DNA from: Paratrimastix pyriformis
Taxonomy: Eukaryota > Preaxostyla > Paratrimastigidae
Assembly: GCA_027972325.1 (NCBI GenBank)
Contig: JAPMOS010000038.1
Coordinates: 71,001-135,000 of the forward strand
Reading direction: 5' to 3'
DNA length: 64,000 nt
The position numbers were made by a program, and so were the translations under genes. The notes under the pieces are model-generated. The model was not told the DNA's origin. It made no database searches and worked only from the letters and a program-made list of their open reading frames with translations. Below are positions 1 through 10,475 of this stretch, piece by piece (position 1 is the first letter of the stretch; each line of letters begins with the position of its first letter).

Positions 1-1852
1 GGTGTCGAGGGCCGACCCGGCAAGCCCGCTGGCCCGCCGGATGAGGGCGATCGAGGCGGCCGGGTTGCGCTGGAAGGCCTGCATGAACTCGGCGTAGTTC
101 AGCAGGAGCCCGTGCGATTCGGGGAACTTTGACATGCCCTTGGCGTACAGGGTCTTGGTATAGTTGAGCAGACGGGGGTCTTCGCAGGCGTCCTTCCTGT
201 GAGGGTTATGGGGGGGGGGGGGGGGGGGGATGAGAGATGGGGTGGCGAGCGATCAGCACAGCAGAGGAGCAGAGGAACATTTGCCAACATCAACACACGA
301 CGCGAGGACTTCAGACCCCTGCACCCACGCTACGCGGCCTACCTACGCTACAGCGCGGGGGAATGTGTGGCCCACTGCCAGCGGGAAGCGACACGGACAC
401 AGACAAGCAGATGCATGTGGATACATATTGGCAGTGGAAGCGACACACAGGGACACAGACAAGCATATGCATGTGGATACGGCGTGGCCCACTGCTCACT
501 GCCAGCGGAAGCGACACAGGGACAGGCAAGATGCACGTGTGCCCCGCCAGCGCAGGTCCCGTGGGGGCCCACCCGACGACCCGACACACAGACACAGACA
601 GCCAGACACACACATGTATCTTCACGGACCAGCGCAGGTACCGGGTGGCCCACTCGACCTGCCAACTGAAGAAGCACCGGGCCATGATGACGTCGGCCAG
701 CGGCATTCCCATCGACTGCTGCGCCTGCCGTGAGAAGAGCTGGGCGGGCGTCAGGCCGGCCGGCTTGGCCGGGGCCTTGGCCGGGGCGGGGGCCCGCGGG
801 ATGAGGGCCAGGGTGGAGGTGGTGGTGGCGGGGAGGGAGGGGGACGGGGAGGTGGAGGGTACCGGGGGGGATTGCGACTCGCTCCGGTCCATGACAGATT
901 CGGTGGCCGCAAGCAGGGCCTCCGAGGGCGAGACGGCTACGGCGAGGGGAAGGAGGAGAGGACGAGGACGAGGAGGGAATGAGAAGGGGGTGTGCGTGCT
1001 TACTCAGCCCATCCGATGACAGCCTTCTTTTTCGGAGTGGCGGTGTGACCAAGCCGGAGGTCTCATCCGTGTGTCAAAAAACCATGGGAGCCATTCCCTT
1101 CCATCAGCGCGCCTCTCATCAAACCACCAACAAGGTTCTTCTCCCCACAGAACGGTGGGTGGGTGGTGGGGTGGCATAATGCAACCGATCCTTCCGTGAA
1201 CGAAGGCGATCCTCAGTCTGCTCACCGTACACATGAATCCCTGTGAGGCGGCAACGTGTATATGCTCCCGCGACGACCCATCGGCCGCAGAGGTTCCATG
1301 CATTCGGTTTGCTCAGTCATCATACAAATGCCGACATGCTCCACGGCGAGGCGAAGACGAGGCGAGGACGAGGCGAGGACGAGACGAGAGAGGCGAGAGG
1401 CGAGGCGAGGCGAGGCGAGAGGCGAGAGGCGAGAGGCGAGAGGCGAGAGGCGAGAGGCGAGAGGCGAGAGGCGAGAGGCGAGAGGCGAGAGGCGAGAGGC
1501 GAGAGGCGAGAGGCGAGAGGCGAGAGGCGAGAGGCGAGGCGAGACGGACCCATGGGCCGCTGGGGCGGCCGGGCAGCAGCAGCCGGCGGGCTCTCTTGAG
1601 GGGCGGCCGGTGTGGGGTGGGTGCCGCCCGCAGGACCGGCGGGGCCCACCCGAGTCGGGGGCGGCTTGACCGCCAGGATGCGCAGGACAGTCGCCCGGGG
1701 GAGGGCCAGGGTCCGGTTGTATCGGATGACTGTCAGAGCGTGCGTGGTGGTGGGGGAAAATGGGCGTGTCAATCCAGAGAGGAGAAGTCACGGGATGTCA
1801 GCATCATCAGCACCAGCACCATCATCAGCACCAGCACCATCATCAGCACCAG

Positions 1853-1935
<83 letters not shown>

Positions 1936-1992
1936 GCATCATCAGCATCATCAGCATCATCAGCATCAGCATCGTCCCAATCCCACATCCCA

Positions 1993-2075
<83 letters not shown>

Positions 2076-4773
2076 CATCTGTGCCTAGCTGACGGACACA
2101 TGCCCAAGACGGCGATGGGCGTGGTCAGCAGGCAGACGCCCGCGAAGACGACAAAGGGCGCCCACTCGGTGGCCCACTGGGGCAGCCCCACGTTGAGGAT
2201 GGTCCACTCGAGGGCCGCCAGGAAGGCCAGCCAGTACTGGGCCGTGTACTGCAAATCCACCGAGAAGGATGATGGAGGATGGAGTGGGGGGGAGGGGGGA
2301 CCGATGATGAGAATAGGACTCACTGGGTCAGTCATCCCCATGGGAGCGCGCGCGCACACACACCATATGTCGGAACTCCTGCATACATGAGTGACATAAT
2401 CATCAGCATGCAACCACCAATCATCAATCAACTTCAACATACACGTTAACGTCAACACCAACATCATCCGCATGATCACCATCACCACCATCATCACCAA
2501 CACCATCACCATCATCACCCACCACCCACCACCACCCACCACCACCCACACCCACCCACCACACCACCCCCCACCACACCACCACCCACCACCACCATCA
2601 TCATCATCATCCGCCGCGAGGTGAGCACAGGGACGGACGAGCATGCTGGCGAGGCGGGTGTGGTAGGGCATCATCCACACCAGCAGGCCCAGCATCAGGG
2701 CCGTGGCGACCAGGATGATGATGGCCCGCAGGACCGTGTGGGCGGTGAGCACACGGCCCGCACAGACGATGAGACATTTGCACACGGTCTGTGGAGGGAG
2801 AGCGAGAGGAGGATGGGTTGGGTGAGGCACGTGCACGCGTGGCGGGTGTTGTGCGTGCGTGTGACGATTGTGGTCGCGTGGGCAGGGAAGGGAGGTGAGG
2901 ATGGGGTGGGGATGGGGTGAGGGAGGGAAGGGAGAGGAAGGGGAGGGGAGGAAGGGAGGGGGAGGGGGAGGTGGATGCAGACCACAAGAGCTCAGCGGCC
3001 GCGGCTCCGACTGTCGAAGCCGTGCGATGGAAATACACTATGGGGGGGAGGGGGAGGGGAGGGGAGGGGATGGGAGGGGAGGTGGAGGGAGGGGAGGGGG
3101 AGGTGGAGGGGGAGGGGGAGGTGGAGGGGAGGTGGAGGGAGGTGGAGGGGAGGTGGAGGTGGAGGGGAGGTGGAGGTGGAGGTGGAGGGGGAGGGGGAGG
3201 TGGAGGGGAGGTGGAGGTGGAGGGGAGGTGGAGGTGGAGGTGGAGGGAGGTGGAGGTGGAGGGGAGGTGGAGGGGAGGTGGAGGGGAGGTGGAGGGGGAG
3301 GAGGGGAGGTGGAGGAGGTGGAGGGGGGAGGTGGAGGGCGAGGGGGAGGGCGAGGGGGAGGGCGAGGAGGGCGAGGGGAGGGCGAGGGGAGGGCGAGGGG
3401 AGGGCGAGGGGAGGGCGAGGGGAGGCGAGGGCGAGGGCGAGGGAGGCGAGGGGAAGGCGAGGGGAAGGCGAGGGGAGGGCGAGGGGGAGGGCGAGGGGGA
3501 AGGCGAGGGGAGGGCGAGGGGAGGGCGAGGGGAGGGCGAGGGGGAGGATGGGGGGAGGATGGGGAGGATGGAGAGGCGAGGGCGAGGAGGATGGGGGAGG
3601 ATGGGGAGGATGGGGAGGATGGGGAGGATGGGGGGGGGAGGATGGGGAGGATGGGGAGGGGTGACGTAGGCAGAATGAAGGTGAGCATGCGATGGAAGGA
3701 GGACACGGTGTGGGTTGTCTCTACCCCATCATCTCCATCCGCCGCCGCCGCCACCACCACCACCACCACCACCACCACCACCACCACCACCACCACCACC
3801 ACCACCACCACCACCACCACCACCACCACCACCACCACCACCACCACCACCACCACCACCACCACCACCACCACCACCACCACCACACACACACACACAC
3901 GCAAGACGGACAAGATGGCACCGCCAAAGGTGCTGATGAGGAAGATGGTCAGCACGACCAGGGCCACAACCGAGGGAATAATGTGTGGCATCGCCCAGCA
4001 TTGAATGTCCGGGAAAAGGTCGTGGACGACAGTGCCATCGGGGAGGTAGCGACAATCGAGAATATCCAAAAACGATCCCAGAACAGGGATCAGAAAAACC
4101 CAAGCTATTATGATTGTGAGGAAGAGAAGGCGCATATGGTGGGTGATGGGGGGCACGGAAACCAAAATGCCAGACTGAAGATGAAGTAGCTCCATCGCAC
4201 AAAACGAAGTGGCCACTAAATCAAGTGAAAGATGGATGAGACCGTGTTCCTAGAAGCACAGACAAGAACGGCACCGGAGTCTTTGTGGAAGAAAATCTCG
4301 CACAGAATGGCGCAGAGAACAATGAGAACAGTAAACCCGGCACAGATCCCAAAGGAAATATAAGTTGTCAAGGGGGAAATTTTGCTGAACGAGAAGTCGA
4401 TCAGATAGAGTGGGATCTGCACCCATTGTGTTTTGTAGAAAACAGTGGGGATTGCGACGATGATGAAAACGAGCTGGATGGTTTGAAAGAAGTAGAGAAC
4501 GCCTAGGGAAAAAATCGACAAAAATAATAAACCAAACACAAGCCTTTCAAGCGAGGCATGGCACTGTCCAGCTGCAGGGAAAAAATGGATGTGATGATGT
4601 CCGAGATGGTGGCAATCTGATGAGACCTTGAGGAGGTAGTAAAGGGCGAATAATCCTCGCTCAAATTTGTTAATGAGTTCTTCCCGCTGCATTTCAGGAG
4701 TTCGAGCAGCCGAGACGGAACTCAAAAAGAACCCGATCGATATTGCCGGCCGTTTGTTGGCTCGTCCGGGCAT
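1..4773 (-). CDS. Tiny-macrocysts-like (Tmc) multi-pass membrane protein, N-terminal part (3' end off the window)
   Basis: Seen: minus-strand exons with hydrophobic segments at about 4773-4240, 4213-3920, 2790-2630 and 2258-2100, then soluble exons at about 892-634 and 201-1. The second exon has the cysteine pair in LDCRYLPDG and IQCWAMPH, with short spacing, which is a hallmark of the Tmc (tiny macrocysts protein B/C) family. The exon at 201-1 contains a helical segment ([15 protein letters not shown]) typical of the half-TPR-like stretch after the Tmc membrane region. Known: Tmc proteins are large multi-pass membrane proteins of amoebae and flagellates, often with PAS domains, linked to cell fusion or mating in Dictyostelium. 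Start: the ATG at 4773 is the first in frame. Introns are filled with repeats: a CCA array (3.75-3.9 kb), a GGAGGT-rich block (3.04-3.66 kb), TCA and CATCCCG arrays (1.8-2.07 kb) and a 7-bp array (1.34-1.54 kb). The gene is cut by the left edge. Exon joins between 3.7 and 2.8 kb and between 2.1 and 0.9 kb are not resolved. Confidence 0.7.
1340..1543. repeat. 7-bp minisatellite (GAGGCGA unit)
   Basis: About 20 head-to-tail copies of a 7-bp unit, preceded by degenerate variants from 1340. It lies in an intron of the Tmc-like gene. The long arginine/glutamate-rich plus-strand open frames across it are artefacts of the repeat. Confidence 0.9.
1797..2071. repeat. TCA/CAGCAT trinucleotide array followed by a CATCCCG 7-bp array
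   Basis: CAGCACCAT-type repeats lead into a pure TCA array (about 1854-1933), degenerate CAGCATCAT, and then about 12 copies of CATCCCG (1983-2071). Both sit in one intron of the Tmc-like gene, directly beside the exon that ends near 2100. Confidence 0.9.
3038..3660. repeat. G-rich purine minisatellite (GGAGGT / GGGAGGGCGA / GATGGGGAG)
   Basis: More than 600 bp of almost pure purine on the plus strand, changing unit from GGAGGTGGAG to GAGGGCGAGGG to GGATGGGGA. It lies within the Tmc-like gene, so the transcript carries the pyrimidine-rich strand. The long Gly/Glu/Arg plus-strand frames are repeat artefacts. Confidence 0.9.
3742..3901. repeat. (CCA)n array, about 45 copies, with a CA tail
   Basis: Uninterrupted CCA from about 3751 to 3886, flanked by GCC repeats on the left and a short CA run on the right. 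In the minus-strand transcript it reads GTG repeats starting just after the donor of the exon ending near 3920. Confidence 0.95.
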
Positions 4774-4836
4774 TTTCGCATTCACGGCGTGCCGTTAGGT
4801 AGCCCACAAATTTTCATGGCCACCATTAAATTCGCC

Positions 4837-5700
4837 TCACGGAGTTGTCCTAACACCCCAAAGGTTTTGTTTGGAAAGTTGGCGGCTGAGAAGATTTACA
4901 AGATTCTTTTCTGTCAGCACACAGAAGGTTGCTGAATGGCGGAAATGAGCTGAAGCACTTGCATTTTGATATTTACATCGGTTGATTGTGTCTGGAAACT
5001 TTGCACGATTCACACATTGGCTTTTGTTCTTCTGCCGGTCTTTCGGCGGGAGAAGAGAAATTAATCCAGCTGATTTCCCGTCATTTTCCTCTCCTGTATA
5101 GTCGGAATCATAAGTCTTCCGCAGCAAGACATTCTTGAAAACCTCGATACGATGGATGCCCAAACTAGTGATCTTGTGTTTGGGTCGTTTCCCACAACAT
5201 GAAGCTATGATTTGATCTATATCGGGCACGGCTCCACATTGTCTCTTTCGGTTGAAGGGGGGTATTCTTCAATGTTATTGGCAGACATTGACGTATGATC
5301 TTATCTCGACTCTCATCCAACACGTCTGTACGTTGCCCACAAAAAACGACCAAACCGTCGTTTCTCAGACGTACTCCGTTCCAGCAGTTTTGTGGCCACG
5401 ACGAAAGGTGTTGCACATTTCTTGATTCAAGGGCCTCATTCTTCTTGTTCCGCATGGCGCCCTTGTTGACGCCGAACATGAGGTACCCGTTTCTACATGC
5501 CATCGGGCCATCTCGTCGTTGAGGTTATTGAGAATGATGCAGTTTTGTTCTATTTTATCGACAGACATAGATCTAGCAAATGACGTATGCGCTTGCCTGA
5601 ATTCGGAACACGTCCTTCTTGCCGTGCGGCTGAACAGAATCGATGCGTTTGATGCCCAGAGAACAATACAACGCCCCGTTTTTTTGCGCAAAAAGCAGAC
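4837..5700 (-). CDS. Hypothetical protein, exon structure unresolved
   Basis: Several short minus-strand open frames here have ordinary amino-acid composition, unlike the repeat-derived frames. One contains RNGYLMFGVNKGAMRN and NDGLVVFCGQRTDVLDE (about 5495-5300). Another contains KHKITSLGIHRIEVF (about 5190-5145). A third contains GALYCSLGIKRID near 5650. They probably belong to one spliced minus-strand gene lying between the Tmc-like gene and the divergent cysteine-rich gene. I do not recognise the family and cannot fix the start, stop or introns. The alternating beta-strand pattern around the glycines is loosely PH-like, but this is only a suspicion. Confidence 0.25.
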
Positions 5701-5858
5701 ACCACCACAAACTATACCCAAAACACTTGCTCCCCGCGAAAACCCGGTCGTCGGCCGGTTGACCGTTCTTGACAGAGAAGACCGAGATTCCAATGCTCGG
5801 TTCTAGCTACCAAGTGGCACGCCGTGCATTTCAACAGCCACAGAGCGCCTTCCCGCGG

Positions 5859-7036
5859 ATGCGGAATTATCTACGAGCTATATTTGTTGGTGTTGTTGTT
5901 TTTGCAGTCCCTCGCGTCTTGGGGCTCTTCGATTTCCACCAATGTGATCGTCGTTGTCGTGGGGCTTATGGATCCGACCCCATCCATCCTGATATGTCCA
6001 TTACGGGCAAACAACTCTCTGAGACTCGATGCCGATGTTTCCGTGGGTCGCAGGAACTCGGCGAAATCGACCGGCTTGATCCCTGGAATCCCCCCATCCT
6101 TCCCCCCAATGTGTGCTGTGGCGCGGATGGTCGAAATTACGCCACGCAGGAGGAGGCATGTGCTGCGGGGACTTTCCCCCTGCACGGAGGCTTCTGCGGT
6201 GCCTGCTCCAATGGACATGACATCAACATTTACAACGAAACCCGGAATACTCTGACGAACACGACGACGCACTGCGCTCTGATTGCAACCTTAGAAGGAG
6301 AGGATCGTGGCCGCGAGTGCATGGAGAAGAAGGTGGGTTTCACCCCGGCATGCAACCAATGCTGGATAGATAACATGGGCTGCGACAGCGCACAGTGCCT
6401 GGGGGTCTGTCCACGTCGCTATCCACCACCCCATTGACTCTCCACAGATCTGTCTGGAGGCTAAGGAGAAGCACTGGCCCCCAAACTGGCCCGATGGCAG
6501 CCTGAATGACTGTCTGAAGTGCGACGAAGCCCGCTGTGGTCTGCTCGCGCAGGTGGTGCGCCTGTCGGCCCTCCCCCGAGCCATCAGCACGGGCTTCCCA
6601 CTACGCTCGGATCCTGATTTGGGGTTCGGATGTTCGCGCTTATCCGGGGGGGAATGGGGTTACGCAGGCACGCAGTTCATCACATGCGCCGGCGCCAATC
6701 GGAGGTCTGCCAACCCCTCCTCCTCCCTCCTCCCTCCCTCCCTTCCCCTCCCTCCCGCTTCCTCCCGCTTCCTCCTCCTCCTCCTCCTTCCTCCTCTCCC
6801 GGTTTCTTTTTTTTTGAACCAATCGCCACAGATGTAGAGTCCTTTGAACCCCCTCTCCTTCTCCCACTGCACCCGCGCGCAATTCCACCTTTCACAAACT
6901 CATATGTGCCTTCTGCAACATCGCCATCGCATGCGCGGGTTGGTACCGGTTTCTCTTTTTTTGCCGCAGGCGGTGTGGCATTCTGTCGGACATCGAGCGG
7001 CCCGGGAGCACCGTCTGGCGACGCTACGCCTGCTAA
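5859..7036 (+). CDS. Secreted cysteine-rich protein of unknown function
   Basis: Four exons: 5859-6404, 6448-6538, 6668-6704 and 6970-7036, joined by three introns whose donors read GTCTGT, GTCTGC and GTCTGC. The chosen ATG (5859) gives a signal peptide (MRNYLRAIFVGVVVFAVP) followed at once by cysteine-rich sequence. An in-frame ATG at 5793 would bury it. Conserved landmarks are CCGADGRNY, CGACSNGHDI, a CxxC run around CNQCWIDNMGC, LNDCLKCDEARCG, and a C-terminal CAGANRRRCGILSDIER that appears only after splicing exons 3 and 4, which validates those junctions. The family occurs in diverse protists, but no function is known to me. Presumably it is disulfide-rich, and extracellular or in the secretory lumen. 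It ends WRRYAC followed by TAA. Confidence 0.85.
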
Positions 7037-7842
7037 TTTTGGGCCGAAAAATCGAGGATGGCCGTGATGGTCGCCAACCCAACAGCCTGAGACCCCGGGA
7101 AAATGGGCTCCGCTCGAGGAGAGGGCGAATGGCCTCCCCACAGTCGGCCCAGCCAAAATGACAGCCAGTCATCGCACCCATGCCCCATACACTCCCCTCA
7201 CCCTCCCTCCTCCCTCCACTCCTTCCGACCCCTTCTGGCCACGATTGAGAAAGTCGCAGGGGGGCTCTGACTGGCAGCGGGGGTGGGTCTCGCAGGTCTC
7301 GCAGGGGGCGGTGGTGGGGGCGGGAGGAGGACCAGGTCAGTTCGGGGAAACAGGCGCATCCCGGATCTATTTTATCCCCCCCCCCCCCCCCCCTCCCCGT
7401 CCTCCTCCTCCTCCTCCTCCTTCCCTCCCTCCATCCCCCCCGGTCCCTGAGGTGCGGGGTCTCCGATTTAAACCCCGAAAACGGGAGAGCAAGTGTGCAG
7501 GGAGGAGAGGGGAGGGAAGGGAGTGGGAAGGGGCGGGGGGAAGGGATGGGATGAGGCGGCACAGCGGGAAGAAAACGAAAATAAGCACAGGCTGCGCGTG
7601 TCTGGGCTGGCAATATGAGGGAGGGATGGGGAGGCTCCTCCCCATGACCCAGCACAAACGGGTGGGGGGATGACCATAATGGGGGGGGGGGGGGGGGGGG
7701 GTGAGACGAACGGCGAAAGAGAAAGCCTGTCGACGACCGAACGACACCCGGCGAACACTGCGAGAAGAACAAAACCAAAGAAAAACTGGGGAAACAATGC
7801 ATCCGCACAGCACAGGCACAGAAAGGTGGAGACAAGGGTGGG

Positions 7843-7873
<31 letters not shown>

Positions 7874-7879
7874 GTTATT
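7037..7879. other. Convergent intergenic region with homopolymer tracts
   Basis: Lies between the 3' end of the cysteine-rich gene and the 3' side of the next minus-strand gene. It holds a poly-C/CTC tract (7377-7430) and a poly-G run (7681-7701), with another G run just beyond (7857-7874). I see no convincing coding region. Open frames on both strands are low-complexity shadows. Confidence 0.5.
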
Positions 7880-8806
7880 CAGGTGGCGCGGCCAGAGGGG
7901 CACGCAGGCGGGGTAAGGTCAACCAAATGAGAAAACGGGTGCTCGGGGAGAGTTCGGGTGCTTCTTGTTGGCAAGAGGGGGCACCGGAATGGGGTGATGG
8001 GCAGCGGTTTGCCGAGGAGCACCTCAGAGCGGATTGCCAAAGCGGGGCAGGGGGAGGGGGCGGGGGAAACCTGCGCAACGAGAGACGCGAAGGAACGGGG
8101 GGGGGGGGGGGGGGGGGTGAATAAAATATCGATCTCGCTGCAAAAAAACATCCCCACTTTCGCCCCCACGTGTGTGTGCGCGTGTGTGCGTGTGCCGCCG
8201 GATGTCACAGACCGCGCGACGTGGCGAGGCGCTGCGGCATCGTGATGGGGGTGTCATCATCCGGTCCACACTGCCCGGGGTGGAGGTTGGTGCCCGGGGT
8301 GAGCGGGGCGAGGAGCCACGTGGTGACGCAAATGGTGGCGGCGGTGGAGGAATCAAAAAGGGCCTGATTTGAGGAGGTGGCACAGGGAACCCAGGTGGAA
8401 GGTTGCGGGCTGTCACCACCGGACTCACGATATGCGAAGGTCGGGGACTTGTCGGGCGTCGTGTCGGTGGACTGGCACAACGTGCGCGAGGTGATGAAGG
8501 ACGAGCAGAGCGAGGAGTGGGCGAGGCCTGCTCGGCCCGTTCCAGTCGCTGTTCCAGGAGTCGCTGAGAATCCAAGAGATACTTCTCATCGCGTTTCGTC
8601 CTGAAGTAATCGCCCACCTAGGAAGGCGGATACTCAAGGGGGGTTGTGACTTCCGCAAAACAAACCTGCGCCCAGTACATTCGGGACTGGAATTGCGCCT
8701 GAATTTTCCTTTGTGTCTTGGTGCAGATCATCTCCTCGTGTTTAATGCGGTCACGAATATACCCGCCCTGTTGTGGCGAGAGGCCGACGCGTGGCAAATT
8801 CGACAT
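7880..8806 (-). CDS. Hypothetical coiled-coil and proline/arginine-rich protein
   Basis: Exon 1 starts at the ATG at 8806 and encodes a charged helix (RDRIKHEEMICTKTQRKIQ). It ends WAQ before an intron with donor GTTTGT. Exon 2 continues GDYFRTKRDEKYLLDSQRLL with a coiled-coil-like heptad, then a Ser/Pro/Arg-rich stretch. Later exons (about 8370-8200 and 8080-7900) are proline-rich and their joins are uncertain. A G run (8097-8118) and a TG run lie in the last intron. I do not recognise the family. The helix followed by an SPR-rich tail would suit a cytoskeletal or flagellar protein, but that is inference only. Confidence 0.5.
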
Positions 8807-9402
8807 CGATCAACCAGAAATGCGATTGCACTGGATTTGCTAGAACCCCTGGATCATCAGGCTCATCACATTTTGGGTCGAGTGCCTTTCGACGCACAGC
8901 GACCGAAAATCCATTGACAGTTTCAGGGTTCTCCATCCCGTTTCTTTGAAATCAACCATGCAACAGGGGCGTCTTCAGGAGACCTCCATCCATTGCACTT
9001 TTTGCCTAATCAGGTGTGCCGTGGTCGCCGGGTCTCTTTGTCCCGACCCCGAATCGTCCCACAGGCAGATTGAAGATGGACGGGAGGAAGGGGGGAGAGG
9101 AAGGAGAAAATCGCCCGCAGGGCAGGATAAGAGAAAAGCAAGGCGAACGGAGGTCGGCATCGAAAGAACAAGAATTGTGGCCCGTGCCACGTACCGGGGA
9201 GGGAGCGGCCCCCCAACCACGGAGGAGAGTCGCCGCGCTCCCTCGTGCCATAAGGAGAAAAGCCACCGCGGCAAGGTGGCAGAGTGGCAGGCAGGTATCG
9301 GTTGGTCTGGAGCTTGTGATCTCCGCCGAGAGAAGCCGCTGGTGCTGCCAGGAGGGAGGCGTGACGTGGGCCCACGCAAACCCGCACCACGCCACCACCC
9401 GC
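8807..9402. other. Upstream region of the hypothetical gene and 3' flank of RPL7
   Basis: Between the start of the hypothetical coiled-coil gene and the stop codon of RPL7, both minus strand. No repeat array, RNA gene or credible exon is visible. Frames on both strands here are arginine/proline-rich shadows. Confidence 0.4.
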
Positions 9403-10391
9403 TCAGAGCATGGAAGCGATGAGGGGGTTGATGGCGTCGGCACGGTCGCCAGACTCGCCCTTGGTCAGCAGGTGCACGGGGCGCTTGGTGATGCCGTGTG
9501 GGGGAGTGTTCAGCTTGAACGGCCACAGGAATTCGTTGACCTGGCCAACACAACCCCGGGAGAATGAACTGAGCCGGCTGTTCCCACCGTCCCGTAGTCG
9601 CACCCATACCCAGGGCGATGCAGACCTTATCGAAGTTGGGGCCGGCCTGAGAGAGCTCGTGCACCAGATCCTCGACGCAAAGCATCCCGCAGGAGCCCAG
9701 ATGCTCCTCAACCATCCTGTTATCGGACAGCGGCACCCGCCGGGCTCCGTCGGCCTTGGCGTAGCCGCGCTTGGTGATCAGCTCGCGAATCGACTCCAGC
9801 GTTGGAGCGCTACGGGACGAAAAGGAGTTGGGAAGAGCAACCCGGAATGATATCGCAAACCCATAGGTAATGTAGGGCTCGATCCGGCGGAGAAGTTGCA
9901 TTGTGGGGTGATCAACCTTGACGAAAGTACCCTCGTTGCCGTTGTCGAGGCGGAACTTATGGAGAATGCGGCGCACGTCGGGGGTAACCTTGGTGATACT
10001 ATTGTCAGAGACCAGTCAGCAGGCGAGTGGGTGTGGTTTGAGATTCAGACCCCCGAAGACGAATCACAAAGAGGACAGGAGCAGTAGGGTCGGGAATGTT
10101 CCGCTCAGCCTTCTTGGTGTACTTCTTATCGCGGACACGGGAACGCTGGACTGCGCGGGCCTCCTTCACAAAATCTTCGGCGTGCTTGAATGTGCTCTTT
10201 TGGGCTTTAATTCTTTCGAGCTTCTTCTTCTGCGGGACAGGAGGGTGCGGTGGTTGGAAAAGATGGGGTGTGTTCATGCGAACCTGCTGGGCACTTTGCT
10301 CGATGTGTTTCGCCTTGAGCTCATCGACAGTTTTCCTGCGCTTCAGAATGGTTTCAGGGACACGGGTAAAGTTTTCGTTCTTCTTCACCAT
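9403..10391 (-). CDS. RPL7: 60S ribosomal protein L7 (uL30)
   Basis: Five exons at about 10391-10284, 10229-10051, 9998-9861, 9810-9610 and 9537-9403. The start is MVKKNENFTRVPETILKRRK. The uL30 core is unmistakable: VRRILHKFRLDNGNEGTFVK, LLRRIEPYITYG, IRELITKRGYAKADG, CGMLCVEDLVHEL and NEFLWPFKLNTP, ending NPLIASML-stop. Cytosolic large-subunit protein. Donors are GTTCGC, GTCTGA, GTTTGC and GTATGG. The last junction (near 9610-9540) does not keep frame with the simplest GT-AG choice, so its exact edges are uncertain. Its start codon lies 84 bp from the divergent RING/kelch gene start. Confidence 0.95.
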
Positions 10392-10475
10392 TGCGTTTGA
10401 CCTGGTCGACCGGGGCGAGGAAGAATTTATCATCGGCCTCCCAGCCTTTGAACAGCCTCCCTCAGGCGGCTCTTG
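10392..10475. promoter_or_regulatory. Putative bidirectional promoter, RPL7 / RING-kelch gene
   Basis: Only 84 bp separate the two divergent start codons, so both promoters and both 5' UTRs must fit here or overlap the genes. No TATA-like box is obvious by eye. Inference from spacing alone. Confidence 0.45.

Noticed and set aside
2868-4004. Long Gly/Arg and poly-Thr plus-strand frame
   Set aside because: Produced by the purine minisatellite and the CCA array inside introns of the minus-strand Tmc-like gene.
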